64,000 nucleotides of DNA from Klebsiella terrigena (GCF_006539725.1 NZ_BJNO01000014.1:85314-149313), one strand, 5' to 3'. Counted from the stretch's first letter, positions 1 to 8,310 are shown. Program-made: numbers and translations. Notes: generated from the sequence alone by a model not told the origin.

Positions 1-245
1 CGGAATGTACAGACTGGTATATTCAACATCTCAATTCTATGTCCCCCACTGACCTTGCTGAAACAATTAAATTCCAATTTGTCGATGGCGGACCTGGTGA
101 GATGAAGGCGGTCGATATGCTCAATCATGTGCTGTTTCACGGGACATACCATCGCGGCGCTGTAGGTTGGCTACTTTCAGAAAGTGGTGTTACCCCACCC
201 AAGGACGTCCTGACTGTTTTTCTCAGAGATCATAACCACGAGTAA
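1..245 (+). CDS. DinB/YfiT-like four-helix protein, C-terminal part (cut by window edge)
   Basis: The frame is open from the left edge (first full codon at base 3) and ends at TAA 243-245, so only the last 80 residues are visible. The segment contains HGTYHRG, the C-terminal His-containing motif of the DinB/DUF664 metal-binding four-helix-bundle family, followed by a short tail typical of that family's end. These proteins (unrelated to DNA polymerase IV, which shares the name) are often metal-dependent thiol-S-transferase-like enzymes of unknown substrate. No internal start needs to be invoked because the frame continues upstream beyond the window. Confidence 0.7.
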   Translation, partial: ECTDWYIQHLNSMSPTDLAETIKFQFVDGGPGEMKAVDMLNHVLFHGTYHRGAVGWLLSESGVTPPKDVLTVFLRDHNHE

Positions 246-454
246 ACGAGTGACAGGGCCATGTAAATTTAAAAACCCATTGGCCCTTTAAGCAACAACT
301 TAAGTGCATAAATGAATGGCAAGGAGTGCCCGCTTCTCGCGGTGAGTTCAACGGGGTCGATGTAACGCTATTCTTAATCAAAGAGGTGCTCCCATTGCAG
401 GCGTTGTTGCCGGTAGCACCCGCTTGAAGCCCAACACACGGTCCGCCTCGGCTT

Positions 455-1384
455 TTACGAGGTGGTTGCGTGTTGGCGCTCGTAGGCCTGTAGGTTGCAG
501 TAGGCAATGCGCGTCAATGGGAGATCGATTCCATGGCGCTCGGCGCGCTCAATGAGGTCACCGACGATGGCCTGCGCCTCCAGACGCGATGCGTTCTGAC
601 TGATGTCGCGCATCATGGAGGCAGCCCAGGTCGAGCGAGGGTCCAACAGGCGTGCCTCCAGAGCAAGGACCTCGTCGGCGGTTGGCGCCTGCTTTTCGGC
701 GGTCGCGACGGCGCAGCACTCTCTTATCGCCTGCCGCATCAGGAACTCGCCATCGCGTGAGGCGAGAATGTCCCCCACCGTAGCACGCATGAGGCAGGTC
801 ATCATCGCGCCAGCCGCAAGCATCATCCACTTGTTCCATAACGCATGATTTACATCCGGCGATAGCGTACGCAGGCCGGGCGATTGAGCCAACAAGCTCA
901 GACATTGCCGGGCGGGGCCAGAAGCCTTGGGTGTCCGCGATCCAACAATGACAACATCCGAATTGCCCAAATGCCGTATGACCCCAGCCTGATCCAGCTT
1001 GACCGCAATGTATGCGATACCGCCCAGTACGCGGTCTGGACCAAAGAGCGCATCCAGTTGGTCATAGACTGACATGCCATTGATAAAGGGCAGAAGGGCC
1101 GTATTCATGCCCATGGCGGGAATGATGTCACGCAAAGTAGCATCCAGGTCGTAGGCTTTGCAGCTCAGGACAATCAGGTCATAAACGGGGGTTAGCTCAT
1201 CACGAGTGATGGCCGCGACAGGGCCGTTGAAATCCCCCAACTCGCTACGTACCTGCAACCCGTTAGATGCCAGTATCGCGGCCCGTCCGGGTCTAACCAG
1301 GAAAGTGACATCGGCACCAGCCTGCAAGAGCCGCGCGCCGTAGTAACCGCCGATTGCACCGGCACCCACAACAAGAATCTTCAT
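455..1384 (-). CDS. 2-dehydropantoate 2-reductase (ketopantoate reductase) family protein
   Basis: A 309-residue protein starting with MKILVVGAGAIGG, the Rossmann NADP-binding loop of PanE/ApbA proteins. K76 (in SCKAYD), N102 (in PFINGMS) and K185 (in NKWMMLA) sit where the family's substrate and cofactor residues lie. The family reduces 2-oxo acids with NADPH; PanE makes pantoate for coenzyme A, but many accessory paralogues act on other 2-oxo acids, so the substrate is not certain. The start at 1384 was chosen over an upstream in-frame ATG because GGGAG lies about 7 bases before it and the glycine loop follows at once. It is monocistronic here, with a non-coding AT-rich region upstream. Confidence 0.85.
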   Translation of the reverse strand: MKILVVGAGAIGGYYGARLLQAGADVTFLVRPGRAAILASNGLQVRSELGDFNGPVAAITRDELTPVYDLIVLSCKAYDLDATLRDIIPAMGMNTALLPFINGMSVYDQLDALFGPDRVLGGIAYIAVKLDQAGVIRHLGNSDVVIVGSRTPKASGPARQCLSLLAQSPGLRTLSPDVNHALWNKWMMLAAGAMMTCLMRATVGDILASRDGEFLMRQAIRECCAVATAEKQAPTADEVLALEARLLDPRSTWAASMMRDISQNASRLEAQAIVGDLIERAERHGIDLPLTRIAYCNLQAYERQHATTS

Positions 1385-1682
1385 ACTTAACTCCCGTATC
1401 AGATAAAGCAGGCGTTCGTCGCTGCCAAACAACGACAGGCAGGTTTCGGGCCTCATTCGAGGCGGCATATACCCGGCCTTATTTGCCTCTGGCTCATCGG
1501 GTACAGGAAATATAGGGCATTCACTAAAACGGCTCCAGCTGCCGCCGTTCTGGTCAAGTGTTCCGGCCTGTTACCAGGCCGCTTGCATGGCGACGGCCCG
1601 GTCGCGGTGTGTCCGGTACAATCAACACTCTAAAGTGCGCTATGCGGTAATTAACCCTACACATCATCACAGAGAAAATCGC

Positions 1683-1706
1683 GTGACCATATTGATTATA
1701 GGTCAC
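1683..1706. promoter_or_regulatory. Putative TetR operator, copy 1 (GTGAC-N14-GTCAC)
   Basis: GTGACC at 1683-1688 and GGTCAC at 1701-1706 form a perfect inverted repeat with 12 bases between. The same arms and spacing occur at 7613-7636 and 8293-8316 on either side of the tetR gene. No gene start lies just downstream, so this copy may serve a lost gene, an unrecognised RNA or an auxiliary binding site for the activator at 2240. Confidence 0.5.
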
Positions 1707-2063
1707 AAGCTATCATGTATCATGAAATACATCCAGGCCGTACTACCACCACTGCGGAGATCGCAACTAACATACTGAAAAAGAAGATATAAATCGCTTT
1801 TTAGAAGCTGAACGACTCCCCGAACTAACCATCTGCCGGTCAGCGTCACGAGAAATACGGTTCACAGACTTCATAAAGTGAAAGGTATGCCGGTGATTTC
1901 AGCCGTTAAATTGGCCATCACTCGCCTGATAAGCGTGAGCAAACTGACAAAGGTAACAAAAAAACCGGAACGCAGGACATAGCAATAAAATAAATTATTT
2001 TATAATAAATTCATGCAATTATGATTGTTTTCACGATTTTTTCTGGTGCTTTTTGGTGATGAG

Positions 2064-2079
2064 TAGCTTATTTAAGCTA
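2064..2079. promoter_or_regulatory. Perfect inverted repeat upstream of the MarA-type gene
   Basis: TAGCTTA (2064-2070) and TAAGCTA (2073-2079) flank two T bases. It lies just before the TTGACA box at 2088 and could be a second operator or an AT-rich hairpin. No partner copy was found elsewhere in the window. Confidence 0.3.
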
Positions 2080-2087
2080 TAACGTGG

Positions 2088-2116
2088 TTGACAACGCAGT
2101 GACCAATGAACAAAAT
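2088..2116 (+). promoter_or_regulatory. Candidate promoter of the MarA-type activator
   Basis: TTGACA (2088-2093) is followed after 17 bases by CAAAAT (2111-2116), a four-of-six match to the -10 consensus. The operator copy at 2099-2122 covers the spacer and -10, the same arrangement as in the promoter of the outer-membrane factor at 8283. The start codon at 2240 leaves a leader of about 115 bases. Confidence 0.4.
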
Positions 2117-2122
2117 AGTTAC
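2099..2122. promoter_or_regulatory. Putative TetR operator, copy 2 (one mismatch)
   Basis: GTGACC at 2099-2104 and AGTTAC at 2117-2122 reproduce the GTGAC-N14-GTCAC layout with one changed base in the right arm. It overlaps the candidate promoter of the MarA-type activator. The shared spacing with the copies at 7613 and 8293 is the main reason for calling it. Confidence 0.45.
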
Positions 2123-2239
2123 ATGCTTTTTGCACTAGTTGAAAAATTAAAACCGCTGTAAATATTTATAATGCATTGGCCAGACTCACTGAAGAGAAAT
2201 AAAGATTTTAAAATGTCTCTTCAGCCAGTAGGAAAAATC

Positions 2240-2587
2240 ATGATAAACAAAAAAGAAATAATAGACGATCTGATTGTATGGATAGAAGGTAACATTGAAA
2301 ATCGTCTTGATATTGATACTCTGGCAAAAAAATCCGGGTATTCAAAATGGCACCTGCAAAGAGTGTTTTATACTTGTACCGGAACAAAAATTGGTAACTT
2401 CATAAGAGAAATGAAGTTGTCACATGCGGCGAATCTGCTTTTGAAAACAGAAGAGCCAATAATAAGCCTGGCCCTAAAGTACGGCTTTGAGTCACAACAA
2501 TCTTTCACCAGATCTTTCACCAGAAAATACGGCATCCCACCGAATAAATACAGAAAAAACGGACACCCAAATACAAAACAAGCATAA
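2240..2587 (+). CDS. AraC/XylS-family activator of the MarA/SoxS/RamA type
   Basis: A 115-residue protein made only of the two helix-turn-helix DNA-binding unit, like MarA, SoxS, RamA and RarA. Visible family signatures are GYSKWHLQRVF in the first HTH and LKYGFESQQSFTRSFTRKYGIPP in the second, where RamA/MarA have nearly the same residues. Such proteins activate efflux and porin-control genes by binding marboxes. Start chosen at 2240, preceded by TAGGA; upstream ATGs at 2171 and 2213 lack a good ribosome site. Codon use is much more AT-rich than in the flanking genes, a sign of horizontal origin. It is not an orthologue of any one named member that I can fix by eye. A TetR-type operator overlaps its candidate promoter. 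Confidence 0.85.
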   Translation: MINKKEIIDDLIVWIEGNIENRLDIDTLAKKSGYSKWHLQRVFYTCTGTKIGNFIREMKLSHAANLLLKTEEPIISLALKYGFESQQSFTRSFTRKYGIPPNKYRKNGHPNTKQA

Positions 2588-2597
2588 GCACTGGCGG

Positions 2598-2617
2598 ATT
2601 TATATTTTAATATAAAT
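2598..2617 (+). terminator. AT-only hairpin after the MarA-type gene
   Basis: ATTTATATT (2598-2606) and AATATAAAT (2609-2617) are perfectly complementary around TT and lie 11 bases after the stop codon. The stem has no GC pairs and no clear U tract follows, so it may be only a weak 3' end or a chance palindrome. Confidence 0.3.
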
Positions 2618-2880
2618 TGCACAGCATTTAGTACCTCAGCCGGCCAGGCATACCTCTAACATATCCCTGATTTTCATATGAACTGCCCTACATCCAACTG
2701 ATAAACCTCAACTTTCATGATAATTCTTGTCATAAGGTTTCTCAGAAAATATGAATGCATGACTTATTTAAATTGTTCCTTAAAAAAGGAAAATGAATTC
2801 TTTTAACAACACACCGCTGAAGTGCCGTTATATTATCACTGCCATAAAAACATAGGCTATGCTGTGATGGTCCTTTCCCG

Positions 2881-2912
2881 AAAAAAAACCACTGCCAGTG
2901 GCGACAGTGGTT
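2881..2912 (-). terminator. Rho-independent terminator facing left
   Basis: AACCACTG (2887-2894) and CAGTGGTT (2905-2912) form an 8-base stem with a 10-base loop. Read on the minus strand the stem is followed by eight T residues (the A run at 2881-2888). This is a textbook terminator, yet no recognised leftward gene ends near it. Confidence 0.7.
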
Positions 2913-3044
2913 AATAGCTTACCTTTTATTATATACAACACATCATTTACAATAATACCATTCTTCCAGGTCAATGTTTGCCAGCAAATGCTATTTTAAA
3001 CATTGCATTTAAATAATGCAGGTTTAATGGTTATTGGCCTGCCA

Positions 3045-3104
3045 TCATTTCCGGATGGCATTCAGCAGAGCACAAACGTTAACCGTTAAAAAAGCAACAA
3101 TCAT
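3045..3104 (-). CDS. Possible 19-residue hydrophobic small protein
   Basis: On the minus strand an ATG at 3104-3102, preceded by GGGG, opens a 19-codon frame ending at TGA 3047-3045. The product is hydrophobic (starting MIVAFL and ending AIRK), which suits a small membrane protein. The strong leftward terminator at 2887-2912 would end its transcript. The evidence is weak: the frame is short, no homologue is recognised and no promoter was identified. Confidence 0.2.
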   Translation of the reverse strand: MIVAFLTVNVCALLNAIRK

Positions 3105-3325
3105 CACAACCCCAGGTAATAAACCTCCAGCGCATCAACTTATAAAAGTCAATCTCCAGAAGGTTTTATCGTTTATTCTTCATGAAGACGATGTATTTCC
3201 CGTGATTATGCAGGGGTAACCGCTGCACCATAATTCAGGTGCAGACTGCACAGATGTCACAAAAAACAAAACAGCATCATGATGAGAGTCATCGTAAAAT
3301 CCTCATCATTCGGTCCACGTTTTCA

Positions 3326-3353
3326 GGGCCGCCGGAATGTAGTCTGGCGGCCC
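3326..3353 (-). terminator. GC-rich hairpin at the 3' end of the RND operon
   Basis: GGGCCGCC (3326-3333) and GGCGGCCC (3346-3353) form a perfect stem with a 12-base loop, 20 bases after the RND stop codon. The minus-strand side lacks a U tract (TGAAAA follows), so it may act as an mRNA-stabilising hairpin or a rho-assisted end rather than a classic terminator. Confidence 0.45.
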
Positions 3354-3372
3354 TTCATTTAGTATGTCACGG

Positions 3373-6300
3373 TCAAACCGCAGCCAGCGGCTCCGCAGGT
3401 TTCTGTTCATCAGGACGTATCCTGAACCAGATGGCATACATCGCGGGTAGGAACACCAGCGTAATGATGGTGCCGCCAAACGTCCCGCCAATCAGGGTAT
3501 AGGCCAGCGTTCCCCAGAACACCGAGTGCGTCAGCGGAATAAACGCCAGTATGGCGGCCATCGCCGTTAGCAGCACCGGCCGGGCACGCTGCACCGTCGC
3601 CTCCACCACCGCATGGAAAGGCGCCAGCCCTTCCTGCTCGTTGTGATGGATCTGCCCTATCAGGATCAGGGTGTTACGCATCAGAATGCCCGACAGCGCG
3701 ATCAGCCCCACCAGGGTATTGATGCCAAAAGGCTGGTTGAAGAGCAGCAGGGTTGGCACCACCCCAATCAGCCCCAGCGGCGCGGTGAGGAAGACCATCA
3801 CCATCGCCGCCATCGACCGTACCTGCAGGATGATAATTAACAACGTGATGGCAATCATGATAGGGAACAGCGGAACCATCGCTTTGGTGGCTTTCCCCGA
3901 CTCTTCAATTGAACCCGCCTGCTCGATGCGGTATCCGGACGGTAGCGTATCGATGACCGGCTGCAGCGCCTTGGTGATGGCGGTGGAAACATCCGGCGGC
4001 TGCAGATTTTCGGCAATGTCTCCCCTCACGGTAATGGTTGGGGTGCGATCGCGACGGCGCATAACCGGATCTTCCATTTGCACCTCGACCTCTCCGATCT
4101 GAGACAGCGGAACGCGCTGACCGGCAGAACCTACCAGGGTGAAGCCGGCTATTTTTGCCGGGTCAAGCCGGATATCGCCCGCCGCGCGCCCCATGACCTG
4201 CACCGAACGGATATCTTCCCGTACCGAGGTGATCGGAATGCCTGAAAGCAGGAACTGAAGCTGCTGCGCGGCCGCATTCGATGTCAGCCCCACCGCCTGC
4301 AGACGATCCTGATCGAGCGTGAAGTGCAGCGCCGGTACCCGCGGGCCCCAGTCGGTGTTGACGGTTCTCATCATCGGGCTGGCCTGCATCACCTTTTCGA
4401 CCCTGTCCGCAATTTCACGCAGCGTGGAGGGATCCGGCCCCATAACACGATACGCCACCGGATAGGGTGAATACGGACCAAACACCAGCTGGGTCACGCG
4501 CAGGCGCGCTTCAGGCGCCAGCCCGCCAGCCGCGGCTTCACGCAGTCTGAACTTGAGCGCCTCGCGTGCTTGCGGATTGTCCGTCAGCACCACAATTTTC
4601 GCAAAAGAGGGATCGGGTAGCTCAGGCGCCATGGCCAGAAAGAAGCGCGGCGACCCCTGGCCGATGTAGGAGGTGACGATTTTTGCCTCTTTCTGCTTGC
4701 TCAGCCAGGCTTCGATTTTCGCCGCCGTGGCGCTGGTCTGCTCAATGGATGTGCCATAAGGCATCTGCACCTCCACCAGCACTTCCGGGCGATCGGAGGT
4801 GGGGAAAAACTGTTTTTTCACCAGCCCCATGCCGAGTATCGCCAGCGTAAAGACGGCAATCACGGTACCGGCTACCATCCACTTGCGGGCGATAACCCGG
4901 GTCAGCAGTCGGCGAAAGCGGTTGTAATGACGGGTGTTGTAGATAGCGGCGTGTCCGCCCTCAACCTTCCTGATGTTGGGCAGCATCTTCACGCCCAGAT
5001 AAGGCGTAAACACTACCGCCACAATCCATGAAGCAATCAGGGCGATACCGACAATCCAGAACATGTTGCTGGTATATTCCCCGGCGGTGGACTGGGCAAA
5101 ACCGTTGGGCATGAAACCGACGGCGGTGACCAGCGTACCGGCGAGCATCGGGGCGGCGGTGTGGCTCCAGGCATAGGCCGAGGCTTTGATGCGGTCGTAG
5201 CCCTCTTCCATTTTCACCACCATCATTTCGATGGCGATAATGGCGTCATCGACCAGCAGCCCGAGCGCAAGGATCAGCGAGCCCAGGGTGATACGGTCAA
5301 AGTTTTTGCCGGAAGCCTCCATCACCACAAAAACGATAGCCAGGGTCAACGGCACGGCGGCGGCGACCACGACGCCCACGCGCCAGCCCATGCTGACAAA
5401 ACAGACCACCATCACCACCAGCAGCGCGACGAAGAATTTAATCATGAACTCGTCAACGGCGGAGCTGATGTTGACGGACTGGTCGGTCACCTTGGTCAGG
5501 GTCATGCCGAGCGGCATACTTTCATTGATTTTGGCCGTTTCCGCATCCAGCGCCTTCCCCAGATCCAGACCGTTCCAGCCGTCACGCATCACGATGCCCA
5601 GCAGCAGCGCCGCTTCACCCTGGTTGCGGATCAGGAAGGTTGCCGGGTCTTCGTAGCCCCGCTCCACGGTTGCCACGTCCGATAGCTGCAGGGTCCTGCC
5701 CTGGGCAACAATGGGGGTTTTGCGGATTTTCTCCAGCTTGTCAAAGGCGCCATCCAGGCGGATAAAGACCTGCGGCCCTTTGGTATCAATCGAACCGGCG
5801 GGCGTCAGCACGTTCTGGCTGTTGAGGGCGGAGAAAATATCCTGAGGCGAAACGCCCAGCGTCGCCAGCCGGTCATGGGAGAAGGAGACAAAGATGCGCT
5901 CGGCCTGTTCGCCGATAATATTGACCTTTTTGACCCCCGGCACGTGCAAAATTCGCTGGCGCAACGATTCCGCATCGCGGACCAGCAGCCGCTGCGGCTC
6001 CCCTTTCGCCTTCAGCGCAAAGAGCGCGAAGGTCACGTCGGAGAATTCGTCATTGACCATCGGCCCAATCACGCCTGCCGGCAGGTTTTGGGCCTCATCG
6101 CCGAGCTTCTTGCGCGCCTGATAGAACTCTTCCTGCACCTGTGAAGGCGGCGTGCTGTCCTGCAGTGACAGCATGGTAAAAGCCAGACCGGGACGGGTGT
6201 AAGTTTCGGTGCGGTCATACCACTTGAGCTCCTGCATGCGCTTTTCCAGCGGTTCCGCGACCTGATCCTGCATCTCCTGCGCGGTGGCGCCCGGCCAGGC

Positions 6301-6462
6301 AGAAATAATCGTCATCTGCTTGACGGTAAACGGGGGGTCTTCTGCCCGCCCCAGCTCGAAGAACGCCAGGATCCCGGCCACGGTAATCAGGATAATAAGG
6401 AACAGCGTGATTGAGCGCTCGCGAACGGCCAGCGCTGAGAGATTGAATTTTCCCTCGCTCAT
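3373..6462 (-). CDS. RND-family efflux pump, inner-membrane permease
   Basis: A 1029-residue protein of the hydrophobe/amphiphile efflux (HAE) RND group, full length for the family. An N-terminal membrane helix (about residues 16-36) is followed by a periplasmic porter domain, helices 2-6 from about 340, and a second half repeating this plan. The paired acids of the proton relay are present in GLLVDDAII (D405, D406). It works as a trimer that extrudes drugs or other amphiphiles using the proton gradient, coupled to a fusion protein and an outer-membrane channel. Its ATG overlaps the stop of the fusion-protein gene by 4 bases, so the two are translationally coupled. The sequence resembles the TriC/AcrB-like transporters more than AcrB itself; substrates are unknown. 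Confidence 0.92.
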   Translation of the reverse strand: MSEGKFNLSALAVRERSITLFLIILITVAGILAFFELGRAEDPPFTVKQMTIISAWPGATAQEMQDQVAEPLEKRMQELKWYDRTETYTRPGLAFTMLSLQDSTPPSQVQEEFYQARKKLGDEAQNLPAGVIGPMVNDEFSDVTFALFALKAKGEPQRLLVRDAESLRQRILHVPGVKKVNIIGEQAERIFVSFSHDRLATLGVSPQDIFSALNSQNVLTPAGSIDTKGPQVFIRLDGAFDKLEKIRKTPIVAQGRTLQLSDVATVERGYEDPATFLIRNQGEAALLLGIVMRDGWNGLDLGKALDAETAKINESMPLGMTLTKVTDQSVNISSAVDEFMIKFFVALLVVMVVCFVSMGWRVGVVVAAAVPLTLAIVFVVMEASGKNFDRITLGSLILALGLLVDDAIIAIEMMVVKMEEGYDRIKASAYAWSHTAAPMLAGTLVTAVGFMPNGFAQSTAGEYTSNMFWIVGIALIASWIVAVVFTPYLGVKMLPNIRKVEGGHAAIYNTRHYNRFRRLLTRVIARKWMVAGTVIAVFTLAILGMGLVKKQFFPTSDRPEVLVEVQMPYGTSIEQTSATAAKIEAWLSKQKEAKIVTSYIGQGSPRFFLAMAPELPDPSFAKIVVLTDNPQAREALKFRLREAAAGGLAPEARLRVTQLVFGPYSPYPVAYRVMGPDPSTLREIADRVEKVMQASPMMRTVNTDWGPRVPALHFTLDQDRLQAVGLTSNAAAQQLQFLLSGIPITSVREDIRSVQVMGRAAGDIRLDPAKIAGFTLVGSAGQRVPLSQIGEVEVQMEDPVMRRRDRTPTITVRGDIAENLQPPDVSTAITKALQPVIDTLPSGYRIEQAGSIEESGKATKAMVPLFPIMIAITLLIIILQVRSMAAMVMVFLTAPLGLIGVVPTLLLFNQPFGINTLVGLIALSGILMRNTLILIGQIHHNEQEGLAPFHAVVEATVQRARPVLLTAMAAILAFIPLTHSVFWGTLAYTLIGGTFGGTIITLVFLPAMYAIWFRIRPDEQKPAEPLAAV

Positions 6463-7565
6463 GGCTGACTCCCGGCGACGCTGGCATCGCCCTGGGCCGT
6501 ACGTACGGCCTCACCGTTATGCAGCAAATGCGCCCCGAGAGCGACCACCAGCTCACCAGCCTGGAGGTTACCGGAGACCTGCGCCACATCATCACCCAAT
6601 CCCAGCACCTGCACGGGCCGCCACGAGACTTTGGCGGGCTGACCTGAAATCTCCCAGACCCCCGGCCCTTTGCCCGGATCGTAGATGGCAGCGAGTGGAA
6701 CCTGCATCACCTGGCCCGGTAATTTATCGTCGGCAATATGCAGCGTCACGGTCGAACCCAGCGGCGCGCTCGCCAGCGCCCCTTCAAGCACGTATCTCGC
6801 TTCGAAGGTACGGGTGACGGAGTCCGCGGCATCGGAAAGGAGGCGCAGCTTTGCCGGAACCGGCTGTTTGTCCGTGCCGTACAGCGTTGCCATGGCCGCG
6901 CTTCCGACGGGCGGACGTAGCGTCTCTGGCAGCTGCACGATGGCCTCGCGCTGGCCTGCTCTGGCCAGGCGAACCACCGCCTGACCGGCGCTGACCACCT
7001 GGCCGGGCTCCGCCAGCGTATCCATGACCACGCCGTCGGCGTCGGCCAGCAGCACGGCGTAGCCCGTCGCGTTTTGCGCCACGTTCGCCTGCGCCTGCGC
7101 CGCGCTGAGCTCAGCTTTGGCGGTATCGGCGGCGGCCTTTATCTGGTCGTAGGCCGATGCAGAAACGGCGCCCGTTGCGACCAGGCCGCGGTAGCGCGCT
7201 TCATCCGCAGTGGCTTGTTTTGCGCGGGCTCGGGCAGCCGTGACGGCCTGCTGCTGAGCCTGTGCCTGCAGGCTCAGGTCAACGGGATCCAGGCGCATTA
7301 GCGGCTGGCCGCGCTTGACGGTCTGGCCGGTATCGACCAGGCGTTCAAGGATTTTGCCCTGCACTCTGAAACCGAGATCGCTTTGCACCCGGGCGACAAC
7401 AACGCCGGTGAACGCGCGGGAGACATCCACCGCACTCATTACGGTCGCAGACCTTACCAGAGGAGGCTGAGTACGGGGATCGTCAGTGCCGGAAGAGTCA
7501 CCGCAGGCCACGAGAGCAAGCGGTAACAGGCATACGGCAAGAGGGGCAAATTTGAACCTGAGCAT
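6459..7565 (-). CDS. RND efflux periplasmic adaptor (membrane fusion protein), lipoprotein
   Basis: A 368-residue HlyD/AcrA-type adaptor. The N-terminus (to about residue 21) is a lipoprotein signal with ALVAC at the lipobox, so C21 should be lipidated and anchored in the inner membrane. A biotinyl-lipoyl half (GFRVQGKILERLV), an Ala/Gln-rich coiled-coil hairpin (about 95-165) and a matching second half-motif (DTLAEPGQVVSAGQ) follow in order. It bridges the RND trimer to the outer-membrane factor. The stop overlaps the pump start. A promoter and a TetR-type operator lie immediately upstream, between this gene and tetR. Confidence 0.92.
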   Translation of the reverse strand: MLRFKFAPLAVCLLPLALVACGDSSGTDDPRTQPPLVRSATVMSAVDVSRAFTGVVVARVQSDLGFRVQGKILERLVDTGQTVKRGQPLMRLDPVDLSLQAQAQQQAVTAARARAKQATADEARYRGLVATGAVSASAYDQIKAAADTAKAELSAAQAQANVAQNATGYAVLLADADGVVMDTLAEPGQVVSAGQAVVRLARAGQREAIVQLPETLRPPVGSAAMATLYGTDKQPVPAKLRLLSDAADSVTRTFEARYVLEGALASAPLGSTVTLHIADDKLPGQVMQVPLAAIYDPGKGPGVWEISGQPAKVSWRPVQVLGLGDDVAQVSGNLQAGELVVALGAHLLHNGEAVRTAQGDASVAGSQP

Positions 7566-7600
7566 GGGGTTCCTTAATCATTTAACAGGACAGTATCCCC

Positions 7601-7629
7601 ATACTCTTTCATGTGACCAAATAAGTCAA
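7601..7629 (-). promoter_or_regulatory. Candidate promoter of the adaptor-pump operon
   Basis: On the minus strand TTGACT (7629-7624) is followed after 17 bases by GAGTAT (7606-7601). The -35 lies inside the operator copy at 7613-7636. The start codon at 7565 is about 30 bases from the expected transcript start. Confidence 0.45.
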
Positions 7630-7636
7630 TGGTCAC
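7613..7636. promoter_or_regulatory. Putative TetR operator, copy 3 (GTGAC-N14-GTCAC)
   Basis: GTGACC (7613-7618) and GGTCAC (7631-7636) are perfect inverted arms in the short gap between tetR and the adaptor gene. Binding here would block the -35 of the adaptor-pump promoter. The identical spacing at 8293-8316 on the other side of tetR supports recognition by the tetR product. Confidence 0.65.
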
Positions 7637-7639
7637 CTA

Positions 7640-8254
7640 TCAGGGTGATAAACTTCTTAGAATTAATGATGACAGCAGTACGGCCGCAGAGGATGCGGTA
7701 TCGAGGTTAAATTGCAGTTGTACAGGGCAAATATAAGGCTGCATGACCAGACAGATGGCATCACTGGTCTCATCCAGCGGGGTTTTTCGTTCAAACTCCC
7801 CTGACTGCCGGCCTTCCTGAATGATTTGCTGTATCAACTGACGCAGGTGCTCCTGATGTCCATTGGCGGAAGGCCAGCGTTCCCGGGAAGCAACGGCAGC
7901 AATGTCATAAAGTTTGCGATCGTGGAAAAACAGATCGCTGCCGGCTTCCGTCAGGGCCTGAAATAGACGCCTCAATTTTTCTGACGCTGTAGGCACATCG
8001 GCGATCGCGTTATTAACAATCTCAGAGACTTTCGCCAGCCTGTTGGCACAAATCACTTCTCCAATAGCCTGTTTGGAATCGAAAAATTTATAGATATAGG
8101 CTTTTGAAAACCCGATGGCTTTCGCCAGATCGGACACGGTGGTTTTTTCGTAGCCGAAATGCCCAAAGTGCTCCGTGGCGGCTTCAACAATCTGGTCGCG
8201 GACGCTGTGGTCCGAAGGACCCCGTGGGGGATGTACAGGTGTATGTTTAGTCAT
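7640..8254 (-). CDS. TetR/AcrR-family transcriptional regulator of the RND system
   Basis: A 204-residue TetR protein. The N-terminal HTH (about residues 19-65) shows IVEAATEHFGHFGYEKTTVSDLAKAIGFSK split over the usual three helices, ending in the family signature AYIYKFFDSK. The C-terminal ligand-binding part is variable, as in AcrR-type repressors. It lies between the divergent outer-membrane-factor gene and the adaptor-pump genes, the usual place for a local repressor. Near-identical palindromes flank it on both sides, so repression of both arms, possibly including itself, is likely. The inducer is unknown. Confidence 0.9.
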   Translation of the reverse strand: MTKHTPVHPPRGPSDHSVRDQIVEAATEHFGHFGYEKTTVSDLAKAIGFSKAYIYKFFDSKQAIGEVICANRLAKVSEIVNNAIADVPTASEKLRRLFQALTEAGSDLFFHDRKLYDIAAVASRERWPSANGHQEHLRQLIQQIIQEGRQSGEFERKTPLDETSDAICLVMQPYICPVQLQFNLDTASSAAVLLSSLILRSLSP

Positions 8255-8282
8255 TTTTTCAGCTTAGCTCAGAAGACCTCGA

Positions 8283-8310
8283 TTGACAACATGTGACCAT
8301 TTGGTAATGT
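8283..8310 (+). promoter_or_regulatory. Candidate promoter of the outer-membrane factor
   Basis: TTGACA (8283-8288) and TAATGT (8305-8310) are separated by 16 bases. The operator at 8293-8316 covers the spacer and -10, so repressor binding would exclude RNA polymerase. The gene starts at 8343 after AAGG. Confidence 0.55.

Larger units (their letters stand above)
1385..2239. other. Long AT-rich intergenic region carrying two operator-like palindromes
   Basis: No convincing gene is seen in these 855 bases. Short frames present lack ribosome sites and family features. The stretch becomes strongly AT-rich after about 1980. It contains two copies of GTGAC-N14-GTCAC (1683-1706 perfect, 2099-2122 with one mismatch), a second palindrome at 2064-2079, and a candidate promoter for the downstream activator at 2088-2116. 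These are listed separately. Confidence 0.6.
2588..3372. other. AT-rich non-coding stretch between activator and RND pump
   Basis: This 785-base region has no ordinary gene. It contains a strong rho-independent terminator facing left at 2887-2912, a possible very small membrane ORF facing left at 3045-3104, and a GC-rich hairpin at 3326-3353 after the RND gene. The leftward terminator so far from the RND stop codon suggests a separate short transcript between about 2912 and 3300. Confidence 0.5.

Noticed and set aside
1587..1778. 63-codon frame in the intergenic region left of the MarA-type gene
   Set aside because: It crosses the operator palindrome at 1683-1706, lacks a ribosome site and has no protein-family features.
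2128..2152. Possible marbox (GCAC followed by A-rich sequence) before the MarA-type gene
   Set aside because: The second half does not fit the RYYAAAY part of the marbox at the required spacing.
5161..5685. Long His- and Asp-rich frame opposite the RND gene
   Set aside because: It is the antisense shadow of the RND transmembrane region in high-GC DNA, with no ribosome site.
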